A stretch of DNA of 34,079 bases from Mucidula mucida (Eukaryota; Basidiomycota; Agaricomycetes; Agaricales; Physalacriaceae): positions 1 to 34,079 of the forward strand of contig JADNYV010000367.1 in NCBI GenBank assembly GCA_015501055.1, written 5' to 3'. Position numbers and translations under genes: made by a program. Positions 1-8,765 of this stretch are shown piece by piece (the first letter of the stretch is position 1; every line of letters starts with the position of its first letter). The notes below the pieces were generated by a model. The model worked only from the letters and a program-made list of their open reading frames with translations. It had not been told where the DNA came from and did no database searches.

Positions 1-822
1 GCTATTTCCTACAATCGGTATATATTCAAGAATCTCAAGTTGTAAACTCGCGCCTCTCCCATTCTTGCGTCATCGTCCACCTCTTCCATACATATGGGTC
101 CCAGCGTCGGCGCACGCGATGTATATACATCATCAAAAGACTCGGAGGCAATTTTGGGCCAGACATGAGAGCCAATTCTGAAGGGCTTCAGGCTATTTTC
201 TACTGAACCAGAAGGATGAAGACTTACTCAATGTCTGTAAAGTCTGAACAAATCGACTGCCAAGTGCACCGATATTGAAGGCGAGATCATTTCAGGACGA
301 TGTGCACTTGATATTGGATAAGTAAGGCCCTTGCGTAGAAGTAATATCAAGAATCGACCACAATGACATGGAGCGTAACTGGCAGCAAGGTATACAATAT
401 ATACATTCAGTCCATACACACTAAATCTCAACGTCGACGTCTCAGGTCTTCAGAGCCTGAGCGCCACCTGCCTAACGAAGCAGGGAGGTCATCAAAGCAT
501 TTATAGAAGAGCCCCAGTATTGCCCCGACTATAACAACTCCCATTGAAGCCACAATGTGGAAGTTCACCCCAACTGCAGCGTCCGAATCGTCACCGGACG
601 CAGTGGAAGACGCAGATCCAGAACTCCTCGAAGCCGTCGACGTCTCTGAGTTCGTGCTACTCCGTGTAGAAGCAGTCATGGCCGCACGAGTCGACGACGT
701 AGCTGCGGCTGACGTCGATGTACTAGACGCCGCAGACGAACTAGCAGTCGACGAAAGTACGATAGACGACAAAGGCCGGTCGGGAACGTCAATTTCGGTA
801 TCGGCAGGCCTTCCGTGCCGTG
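1..822. repeat. Segmental duplication, copy 1 (paralogous to about 18880-19965)
   Basis: The sequence from base 1 to about 822 reads almost base for base like 18880-19965, apart from the 254-bp insertion 18924-19177 in the second copy and small indels. One such indel is an extra 7 bp in copy 2 near 19435. Homology is lost near 822, inside what is exon 3 of the CFEM-like gene in copy 2. In copy 2 the segment begins in the 3' flank of family X copy B. Copy 1 therefore probably continues left of the window into another family X gene; that part is inference. Confidence 0.88.
428..822 (-). pseudogene. Truncated CFEM-like gene, exon-3 remnant
   Basis: The Ser/Thr/Ala-rich tail matches exon 3 of the intact gene at 19627-20337 closely, including the segment DRPLSSIVLSSTASSSAASS and the C-terminal hydrophobic stretch. 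The two upstream exons with the signal peptide and seven of the eight cysteines are absent. Homology stops near 822 and unrelated sequence follows. A 1-nt loss near the 3' end also removes the original stop, so the frame runs on into an Arg-rich tail instead of ending after the hydrophobic segment. The open frame could start at an ATG at 844, but nothing suggests it makes a functional protein. It is best read as a duplication casualty. Confidence 0.75.
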
Positions 823-844
823 TAATTGATGATTGATGAACCAA

Positions 845-1742
845 GCCGTAACACCCTACAAAAAACCCGTTTACAACCCGGAGTCGGTTTCTGCGACTCT
901 ATCGCGCTTGAGAGCGAGATAGGTTTTCCGTAGCGATAACAATATTGCTGCAAGCCTAATGATGTAGATCATCAGCTTGGTCAAGCGCACTAAACGAAGT
1001 ACGTACCCCGGAAATGGGTTTGAACGTCGAGATAGTCAGGACTATCCACACACTTGGTGAGGCTACTGATATATTCATCTGTGCAAAAGCTCAAGGTTGC
1101 GTCCGAGCAGTTCTAACGGAGAACGTCAGACCACACTACAACTAGACGGAAAACTCGGAGATCTCGTACCTCGATGGCGCGCTCGAATTCTTGACACCGC
1201 CGCTCCCCAGACTCAGGAGCTACCACTAGTTGCGCGCGAGTAAGATCAACAATAACCGCAAACCATATAGCGATTAAGCAATGATAGCTGCTTGGTCATG
1301 GCGACGAAAGATGTTATGAATGCACGTACTATACCCACATGCTATGTAGGCGTCGCGAGCCTCGATTCTATCGACTAACCAACGACCTTTCGATATGGAC
1401 ACACCATTACAAGTAGCACTTTCCATTCCCCATACCTAGCAGTCGACGAAGGAACATAGACCTCAAGAAGAACCCAATCTGATGAATGCAATGGTGATAG
1501 GGACCTGACTCTCGCAAACAAGATATTAAAGATGTATCCAACTCCGAGTGTACCTAGTATTTACTGTAATCAGGCATCAGTGTATGCTCCCACAGCATGA
1601 CAGCGTAAAAGCGACTTACATAGATAAACGGACAACTAACCCCATCACAACGAACCAGAAAGGAACATCTGCTCAAACCCCATTAGATGTCGCCGCCTCT
1701 GGCCGCTGAGAAGGAAGCTTCAGCCCCGTTGTGCTAGTGGCG
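845..1742. other. Intergenic, no recognisable gene
   Basis: About 900 bases without a convincing coding frame on either strand. I see no repeats, splice-linked exons or transposon termini. It separates the end of the duplicated block from the first minus-strand gene. Confidence 0.5.
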
Positions 1743-2373
1743 TTACCACTCTATAGAGTCAACAAAGCCGTGAGGAGAGATATATCGAAAGACGTTAACG
1801 GCAGGCGAAGGCGATGAGGCTGCTGAAAATGAGAATGGTCCTCCGGAATCTGCGAGCACATGTGACGCGGATGTAGTGCTAGGGAGAAGAGTTACGCCTG
1901 CAAAAGTCTTGGAAGATGAAAGCACTGGCGGGGACGATGATAGTGTAGGCTTCGCCGGAACTTGGAGAGACGTAGTCGCGTTCAAGGAAGCTATTGTTGG
2001 CATCGATGGTTTAGGCTTGCCAGAAACCTGGATGATTACCGTAGACGACAGCGTATCCCTCGACGAAGATCCTAGAAACGACACAGACAAAGTCGGCATG
2101 CCCTAACCACATTCGGTTCATAAACAGTAGAGACAAGAAAATAAGCCAGCCGTACCTCGTCTTCATCACAATCCTCTTCCACCGAATCACCATCGTCCTC
2201 TTCGCAATCGTCCTCATCATCACAATCATTGTCTGCCGCGTCGTCGCAATCATCGTCCCCCAATTCGTCAAACCAGCCGGTAGACAAGAACCTCGGAAAT
2301 TCCAACAGAGCGCTCATTCGTTGCAGCAGCCACAGCAGACGCGAGAATAAGAGCAAAAAAGAGGCACCTGGCC
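1743..2373 (-). CDS. Possible secreted acidic, Ser-rich protein (model uncertain)
   Basis: Not recognised. A start at 2373 gives a signal-peptide-like N-terminus (MARCLFFALILASAVAAAT). A second frame carries a very acidic stretch with regularly spaced cysteines (GDDDCDDAADNDCDD and onward). The acidic exon ends at 2156 with a GT donor. A 53-bp intron (2155-2103) joins it in frame to a Ser/Thr/Pro-rich region ending at 1743, the style of fungal cell-wall or GPI-anchored proteins. The signal-peptide frame and the acidic frame are offset and I found no intron of normal size between them. The gene may therefore be frameshifted, or the two parts may not belong together. A partial paralogue of the acidic exon lies at 4542-4802. 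Confidence 0.4.
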
Positions 2374-2599
2374 ATATCGTAGATGTGCACCCATCGAGAT
2401 GTTCCTCGGTTATATATGCGATCCAATCTTGATTCCATTCTTCGGTCCATTTTTCTGTTGGGAGAATGGAGACCGCAGGGTGTGTGTAATGGGATGGTAC
2501 CGGCAGGTTTTCAAGGCTCCAATTTGGGTGTGCGTCAATGCATTTTGTTCCAGATAAAATATCAACTGGTTTTCAAGCATTCATAGGCAAGTTTGGCAA

Positions 2600-3390
2600 G
2601 TTAGCGACCGTTGTCGTCGTCCGAGGCAACACTGTACTCTTCGTCCTTCTTCTTGGATGAACCAGACTTTCTAGGTTTTGCGGCAGTTTTGGCTGGCACT
2701 TTAGCAGGTGTCGATTTCTTCTTGGGCGAGGGTAATGCTTCGTCGTCGTTGCTGGACATGAGAGCAGGTTTGGCATCATCTATGACGGCTTTAGCTCAAT
2801 ACGCAGGGAGTACCCTGTGGGCGTGGCTTTCTTTGGCGGCGGCTCCTCCTCGTCGCTAGACATGAGCACTGCCTTCGAACTCTTAACCGTTGCCTTCGGC
2901 AGTAGAGATGGCGCGTCGTCGTCATCGTCGCCTGGAAATATATCAATAGTATTCGGGCAGCTGTAGTGATATACGTACTGATGTCGATAACTTTGCTCGC
3001 CTTGGACGCCGCCTATTTCTTCGGCGGCGTATCGTCATCCTCAGCATCCTCGACCTGTCGCTTGACTCCATTCGCCTTCTGCTGCAGACTTTCAATAAAA
3101 AATGGTGCTGGCGGGTAAGGGATCATACCGAAGGCTTTGCCTGCGACGACAAGTCGATCTTCGTTTGACTGCTGCCACCAAAAAAGGCGCGAATATCGGC
3201 CCCGCCCTTTCTTGGACTTTAAACTCATCGTCGTTGTTGGCTGAGATCGACGTACTGACTCTGTGACGCGACGTGTTCCATCATGCGCCACGATGGGTTG
3301 GGTTGGATGCCAGTCAAAGCGCATAGAGAGTCCAAAATACATCAGGTCGTAGTCATATTCACGAAGAGTTTGACGCGTGGGCGCGTTCAA
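2600..3390 (-). pseudogene. Decayed gene for a Lys/Glu-rich, probably nuclear protein
   Basis: An open frame from 3390 to 3013 encodes 125 residues with a basic middle and an end reading EDAEDDDTPPKK before TAG. Beyond that stop the frame continues as coding-like sequence (AASKASKVIDIS), then a well-formed intron (donor GTACGT near 2982, acceptor TTTCCAG near 2935). A second acidic/basic stretch with MSSDEEEPPPKK follows. After another frame break comes a third stretch, MSSNDDEALPSPKKK to SVASDDDNGR and a stop near 2600. The repeated MSS(D/N)-acidic-PKK blocks show that these pieces were once one protein. I do not recognise a domain in the N-terminal part. One stop and one frameshift make it look like a recent pseudogene, although unusual splicing could rescue parts. 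Confidence 0.45.
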
Positions 3391-4186
3391 GAATGATCAA
3401 TGGGAGCCGATTTAAAAGCAATAGCAATACTCGTGTTGGCAGTATTTCAGGTGGGAAAACATATTTTCCTGGTTCATTCAATCTCTTGAGTCTTACATTT
3501 GCGACGTGTGTGTACTAACACCCTTCAGGCCATACATAGCGATCTCTACAGTACGTCTAATTTCTAAAGCGTCCAGGTCCGAGTAAATGTGATGATTTAA
3601 CGTACAAATGTTTTTTGGGAGCGTTGGGAGAGAGGCAAAGTATACTATCAGCGGGTGTGCACAACACTTACTCATCCTAGACCATCTCGAGGCTCCGAGT
3701 AATGTCCTGACTGGACAACATGTTCACTGTCCCCGACTTAGCGGGACCATCAGCATCCACATAGCTCTACAAAAATGCCCTTGAGCATCCTACATCTTCA
3801 GAAAGGGAAACAATTGACCGGCAGATCTTCTGGGACCGACAACACAGGTGACTCGTTGTTAAGCCCATCACGCATGCGCTGAAGGAATTCGACGACAATA
3901 TCAGCTGAGAGCATGAAGCACAACCCTATACGGCACAAGTATGACTCCAAACTGGAGAGATAATAACCTTAAGCTGCTTAAGTCGTGTCACAATAAGCAC
4001 AGATCATGAAAACATACCATAGACACCCGCCCCCCCTGGATGCATACTAACTGCCCCATGAAACACAGCGGAGCTTGGGAGTGCATAGACAACGAGGACC
4101 CAAGTGCGTCGGGTGTCACACGGGAAAAAGAAGGGTACAGCTAGAGATTGTATTCAGGCAGACCGAAGAAAGAGTGCAAGTTGAAG
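3391..4186. other. Intergenic, no recognisable gene
   Basis: Only short, unsupported open frames occur here. No transposon ends or clear repeats are visible. Confidence 0.45.
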
Positions 4187-4492
4187 CTACGCACCAGAGG
4201 AGGTCATCAGATATATCACATAGAGATACATATGAGACCATTCAGATCTCATTGCTAGAAGGAGATTGATACATAGAATGGCTACCACAAGAACTGCGGG
4301 TATTGAAGGCACGGTGAGTGGGCAGTCATTGACGGCGACGACGACACAGGACAGGGAGGCGATGTTCGCGATCAAGAGGTACAGGGTTTTCAACACCTTT
4401 GCTCTCAGAGTTGTTCCGGTAGCTTGGTAGGGTGGTGGGGATGTGTTTGCATCGGGCGAGTTGGTGTTTTCTTGCGAAAGGGATTTGTCCAT
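4187..4492 (-). CDS. Small predicted membrane protein, unknown function
   Basis: Not recognised. The 101-residue frame starts with a hydrophilic, Pro-containing N-terminus (to about residue 28, including SPPPYQATG). Two clear hydrophobic segments follow, at about residues 33-53 (VLKTLYLLIANIASLSCVVVAV) and 65-82 (IPAVLVVAILCINLLLAM), then a shorter Tyr-rich one near the C-terminus. A short protein with two membrane spans fits, or the first exon of a longer multi-span protein. The frame closes at GTGCGTAG, which could instead be a splice donor. It lies just downstream of the acidic-exon paralogue on the same strand. Confidence 0.4.
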   Translation of the reverse strand: MDKSLSQENTNSPDANTSPPPYQATGTTLRAKVLKTLYLLIANIASLSCVVVAVNDCPLTVPSIPAVLVVAILCINLLLAMRSEWSHMYLYVIYLMTSSGA

Positions 4493-4541
4493 TGTGGGAG
4501 AAGGGAAGAGAGACGAAAAAGTGAGACACTGTTGTAGCGTC

Positions 4542-4802
4542 TCACTTTTCCAGGTGGTAAGTCAGCCATACCTCGACTTCATCACAATCCTCTTCAGCCA
4601 AATCATCCTCGTCCCCAGTTCCTTCGCAATCATCTCCTTCGTCATCACATTCACCGTCTGCCGCATCATCGCGATCACTGTTCCCCAAATGCATAGTCGT
4701 CCAGCTGCCAAAGGACGAGAATCTCGTGGAAAGAGCAAGAACCCGCATCACCTCGGATCTTCCCGCAAGATTATTATTTGCTGCTCTCCCGCCGTCGCCC
4801 AC
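4542..4802 (-). pseudogene. Partial paralogue of the acidic exon at 2156-2350
   Basis: The frame repeats the acidic, cysteine-containing pattern of the upstream gene (DDAADGECDDEGDDCEG here, DDAADNDCDDEDDCEE there). It ends at the equivalent place in EED-CDE followed by a GT donor (GTATGG versus GTACGG). The DNA itself is similar across roughly 150 bases. No signal-peptide exon is visible upstream and no Ser-rich exon follows; the next sequence downstream is the small membrane-protein gene. I read this as a duplicated exon stranded without partners. Its initiator Met and any expression are unsupported. Confidence 0.45.
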
Positions 4803-4921
4803 TCATGAGCGCCAGTCCGCGTCCTCGTGATTCGGGATGGGCATCATTGAATTGTGAAGATAAGTTTGTATAGACATGGAATAAACTGGTTATGTTATGT
4901 ACAAGGATCAAAATCTAGAAA

Positions 4922-6535
4922 CTACAGTTGAAAAAGAAAAGGATCCGGTCCCAACAGCAAGTCATCTAGGTCTGCCTGTACCATGTTATTTACCACAGTG
5001 AGCTCGGATTGCACTACATTGAGCTCTAACCAGGATTTGGAAAACCCGCGGCCATCCACTCGTCTCTTCACAGCCTCGATGAACGTGTGCCGTATAATTA
5101 CTTTGACGCCAGGGAGTGCTGACACGGTGAGAGTCCTAAGTCGCGGGAGCAATCCGGGCGTCAAGTAGAAGATGTTGGTGCACATGGGCCCAATGTCGAA
5201 AGACTCGTCGAATATCATCTCAAACTCCACGACATTGGGCATCGTTCTCAAAAAATCGATGATACTGGCCGTATTAGTTTTGGCGACGATATGTACCACC
5301 AGCTTGCGTACGCTGTTGCCTGTGACCGCGGGAAGAGGGGCGGGAAAGTTATCGGCAGGGCTTGGGTGACAATGGAGCGTTTGCAGGTTAGGGAGTTCAA
5401 TAGCCGAGAGTACTCGGCGCCAGGCTTCTGGCGCGCCCTTCAGCACCAAGGAAGTCACTGCTGCGTTTCGTATAATGCCTCCATTCCTAAATATATAATC
5501 CTGAACCGACGCCAACAACTCAACCTCGAATTTCGTATCAAATGGGGAGGGGTCGAAATGGGCGATATCCAGGGAGGATGCCTGGGAGATGATCATCAAC
5601 GTATAGAGAATGTCCGATACGGGATAGCAAGCGCTGAAATCTTCCGAGAGCCTCCGCTCCAGACAGAAGAGGTGCACAATGCTCCAGTCTAGCTTAAAGA
5701 GGTTGTAGAATATGATGTGGTTGTCGACCGCGACATCTTTAAGGACAGGCGTGTCTTCGAAAGCGCGGCATTTAAGTGGCGAGTTCTCTGCGAACGCAGC
5801 CACTGGCAGCGGCGGCGGCGGCCGGAAACAGATGCGCAGCTTTTGCAGCCGCCTGAAGGGAAATGGGGTCTGCCATGCTAGGAAAGTTTCCAAAGGAAGG
5901 GAGAACCAACCTCCTCGCCATCGTTCACACGTATTCATCAAGACCTCCAGAGCTGGATGCTCGGATATCTCGTGTTCGGAGTTAACGACAACATTGAGGG
6001 CATATTGGTTCGACCGCGCTAGGTAGGTAGTGAGGATATCGGCTGTGGCGGAGGATTTCGGGTACTTGTCGAATTTTAGGCCAACAGTAGTCCACAAAGA
6101 CGAAGTGGTATTGACAACGCCTCTCCAGCGCGCGCAGACGTGGGTCAAAGCCCATACACCGCTTTTGGTGTCGAGGCTGTCTACGAAGTCGTTATCCTTC
6201 ACAGATTGACAAGTATCGTGGGGCTCGGTGACCAAGTAAGAAAAGATCTCGGCGAGGATTTCGGGGGGAATGAAGCGGATGGGGTGGACGACAGAAGCCA
6301 ACTTGTCTGCGTATGCTTCGAGCTTGGCCTTTTGTACCCATTTCCGCTTCGGCAAGTCCTTAATAATAGAGGGAAGACAAAGCAGTGTCTCTGACATCTC
6401 CATCCTTTCTCGCTCCAAGGGTGGATCATTGGAGGTCGCCAGAGATTCGACTCGTGCCAGTGGGTCCACATCAATCCTGAGTGCGCCATGCCGGCGGTTC
6501 AAAGTCTGCGCTCGAATTAGATGATACTGAATCAA
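4922..6535 (-). CDS. F-box protein, substrate-receptor type
   Basis: F-box proteins recruit targets to SCF ubiquitin ligases through Skp1. The F-box core is at about residues 85-101 (PIRFIPPEILAEIFSYL), followed by the Trp-rich continuation typical of agaricomycete F-box proteins (WALTHVCARWRGVV, SSLWTTVGL). A long leucine-rich, repeat-like C-terminal region runs to the stop at 4922. Before the F-box lies a charged helical stretch, the usual N-terminal coiled coil of this group. The open frame begins at 6535 with TTG, not ATG. The first in-frame Met is codon 45 (6403), which still leaves the F-box intact. An upstream ATG TCT AAC near 6567 is followed by GTACGT, but a join to this frame would need an intron of only 25 bp. 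No target can be inferred. Confidence 0.85.
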   Translation of the reverse strand: MIQYHLIRAQTLNRRHGALRIDVDPLARVESLATSNDPPLERERMEMSETLLCLPSIIKDLPKRKWVQKAKLEAYADKLASVVHPIRFIPPEILAEIFSYLVTEPHDTCQSVKDNDFVDSLDTKSGVWALTHVCARWRGVVNTTSSLWTTVGLKFDKYPKSSATADILTTYLARSNQYALNVVVNSEHEISEHPALEVLMNTCERWRGGWFSLPLETFLAWQTPFPFRRLQKLRICFRPPPPLPVAAFAENSPLKCRAFEDTPVLKDVAVDNHIIFYNLFKLDWSIVHLFCLERRLSEDFSACYPVSDILYTLMIISQASSLDIAHFDPSPFDTKFEVELLASVQDYIFRNGGIIRNAAVTSLVLKGAPEAWRRVLSAIELPNLQTLHCHPSPADNFPAPLPAVTGNSVRKLVVHIVAKTNTASIIDFLRTMPNVVEFEMIFDESFDIGPMCTNIFYLTPGLLPRLRTLTVSALPGVKVIIRHTFIEAVKRRVDGRGFSKSWLELNVVQSELTVVNNMVQADLDDLLLGPDPFLFQL

Positions 6536-6562
6536 GTCGGAGAGGACGTACGTTAGACATGG

Positions 6563-7083
6563 TTATGATCGCTGTGGAGGTGGAGAATGAGTTCTGTTGC
6601 TTTGTTTGTCACGCTAACAAAGAAAGACAGGAAAGGCAAAGAGTGTCACGTGGTCGAGCCAACCGACAGATATACTTACCCATTGTCACATGTGCCTTTG
6701 TTCGCCAAATAAGGCGCACCATTGTCCTCCAGCGTGGCCTAATCAATGATCACCAGAGATTTTGTAAGAACAGTTTCTAGAATTGTAGGGCAAGTATCTG
6801 TAGGAGCCTGAGCTATTGGCTGATAATGGCGAAACACTGCGTCGACTTGGAAGTCCATAGGTGCCGAGCAGGACGTAGCAAGGAACATAAGGATGCGCTA
6901 AGACCAATGATGCACGAAGAGAAAGACGAAGTGGCGGTAGTCGGGCCGCGAGTCCGAGTGGGAGTGCCATCACGTGCCATCGCGGCTTGACTTGGACAAT
7001 GAAGTCGCAAACAAGTATGGCTTTGTACCCAACTACCACCACCACCACCGCTCGTGAAATTGCACACACCGTACATCTCTCAT
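6563..7083. other. Divergent intergenic region between F-box gene and family X copy A
   Basis: About 520 bases with head-to-head genes on both sides, so it should hold both promoters. A short ACC triplet run lies near 7034-7048. I see no clear TATA box and no coding exon. Confidence 0.45.
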
Positions 7084-8311
7084 ATGGAGTCAACCGTCTC
7101 TCTGAAGGACATCACCATGGATCCAATCTCGTCTACAATTATGGACTTTACTTTTATTCAACCCCCAGAGCAGAAAAAGGGATTTCCCGTCGTTGTTCGT
7201 ATTGACACCAAATCTGCGACTCAATACTGACTGGAACCGATTGTTCTCAGAATCGTGACGGTCTTGAATTTACACTGGGGCTTGAACGAGGCGATCTGAA
7301 GCACTACTACGAAACGCCCATGAACAGCACGAAGCGTACGTCGTCATTAGCCAGTTTGCGGCGATAGAGGCTTATTGTTCTACTCTCTCTAGTCCGCAGC
7401 GATATGATACAACTTTTCAAAAAGAAAAAGTGGACCTTGCTACCTTCACAAGAAGACCTGGAAGGTCTGCTCACTCTCTTTACGCCTAATCGTGCAGCTT
7501 CTACCACGCTGGAAGATCGTGTTCTTTTCACTTTGGTAAAATTCATCTACGTGCTTTGGTTTCATCTAATCCGGTTTCCTAGAACTTTCCTCCTCGCGAA
7601 TATACGTATCGGCTGCTGCCACCAAGAGTCACCCCAACGGACCCAGAGAAAGAACTACTTCATGTAGACGATAAACACTACCGTTATCCTTACGAAAATC
7701 TGCCTTTCATCAAGAGTAGCATCCATCCTGCTTTTGTCCTGCCAACCGTCAATATCTATTTGTTGCTGGCCTACGCAGAAAATCCAACGAAACCTCGCGC
7801 GATCGACAGCGGGATGCAAAACTTGATTCATCGTCTCACGATGTTACTCCACCAAGCTGTCCCCGTCGTCTGGGTCGACGGCACATGGGATGAATTCGAT
7901 GATCGCGGTCTGGTCTACGTACGCGACTACCCAAGGAAACCGCGTCAAAAGGCTAGTCCACCACCTGATGCCGGATACGTGATGCCAGAGGAGGCTGCTG
8001 AGGAGCGAGACGTTAAACCTGACGACCCGCGACGACTCCGAAGGGAGATCAAGATGGAGAACTACATGGCGGGGCACAGCGAACGGTCCACCAAACGTGC
8101 AAAGTGTGTCGCGTTCGACTTGAGGATGCAGCAGAGCAGCATCGTCATGGATGCGGGACCAGCGAAGCGGGAATTGACTCCTCAACCGGCTGAGGAGCCA
8201 CCTCGCAAAATGCAGCCCAAGGATAGCAGAAGCAGGAAGCCAATTGATCAGCCGACGCCTGCCTTGCGCAGATCTACTCGCACACGCAAGAACACTTCGA
8301 AGTATACATGA
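7084..8311 (+). CDS. Family X copy A, unknown function, four exons, 355 aa
   Basis: Not recognised by name. Exons 7084-7194, 7251-7335, 7393-7535 and 7583-8311 join through introns of 56, 57 and 47 bp with GT...AG ends into one uninterrupted frame of 356 codons with stop. The globular N-terminal part carries DFTFIQPPE, LEFTLGLERGDLKHYYETP, NFPPREYTYRLLPPRV and YRYPYENLPFIKSSIHPAFV. The C-terminal half is charged and probably disordered, ending in basic TRTRKNTSKYT. Copy B at 17421-18767 has the same exon plan, with exons 2 and 3 of identical length (85 and 143 nt) and identical intron phases (0, 1, 0). A conserved architecture with open frames in both copies argues that both are under selection. 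The basic tail suggests a nuclear or nucleic-acid-associated role, but that is inference only. Confidence 0.8.
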
Positions 8312-8411
8312 TCTGATCTATCGTGCAAGTTGCTGTAGTTTATTTAGACTCAATACGATTTCTGTTACAATTTTCTTGAATGGAAATTGAGGGTATGATG
8401 AAAGGTACATA
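8312..8411 (+). other. 3' flank of family X copy A up to the retrotransposon
   Basis: T-rich sequence after the stop codon, with TTCTTGAATGG-type AT-rich stretches, ending in the target site ACATA (8407-8411). It is not similar to the 3' flank of copy B, so the two gene copies share coding sequence but not this downstream part. Confidence 0.5.
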
Positions 8412-8647
8412 TGTTGGTTGTCGACCACGTGATCCGCCAGCCTACAAGGCGGGATCGATCGGATGCTTTCCCTTAGTCTTTTCCACTACGACTAAGGGTA
8501 AGCATCCGCATCATTATGTACCGGCGATATCAGACTGATAGATAGCACAGGCGTGTATTGACAGTCCGTATTGTTTAGGTACAATAAAGTCTTTTCCACT
8601 ACGACTAAGGGCGTGTATTGACAGTCCGTATCGTTTAGGTTCTAACA
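8412..8647 (+). repeat. Left LTR
   Basis: 236 bp, bounded by TGTTGG and CTAACA and by the ACATA duplication. It contains an 18-bp-arm hairpin (8461-8478 with 8490-8507), two copies of a 24-bp word (8475-8498, 8588-8611), two copies of a 30-bp word (8551-8580, 8611-8640) and an AATAAA polyadenylation-type signal (8583-8588). It differs from the right LTR only at 8572 (T instead of C). Confidence 0.96.
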
Positions 8648-8661
8648 GGTTATGGGCCTTT
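8648..8661 (+). other. Primer-binding site candidate, initiator tRNA-Met anticodon arm
   Basis: Directly after the left LTR the sequence reads GGTTATGGGCC, which can pair with a CAU-anticodon stem-loop. Drosophila copia and yeast Ty5 are known to prime from the anticodon arm of initiator tRNA-Met rather than its 3' end. The position and the CAT complement fit that mode. The host tRNA sequence is not in this window, so the assignment is an inference. Confidence 0.5.
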
Positions 8662-8765
8662 GAACCCTTCCTGACGTTACGAGACTTCGAACACGCCATT
8701 TTCGGACGTTTTTACCGTCCCGCCTAACGTATTTTCACGCATACACGCGTCTTTTCAACCCTGCA

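Noticed and set aside
555..836. Plus-strand 93-aa open frame, repeated at 19682-20071
   Set aside because: Antisense to the Ser/Thr-rich exon of the CFEM-like gene; codon bias of that exon opens the opposite frame. No signal, motif or start context.
6536..6570. 25-bp intron joining ATG TCT AAC to the first F-box frame
   Set aside because: The frame would fit, but 25 bp is shorter than any other intron proposed in this window (43 bp minimum), so I left the start open.
4983..6780. Series of plus-strand open frames across the first F-box gene
   Set aside because: All lie opposite a clear F-box protein and show no motif of their own.
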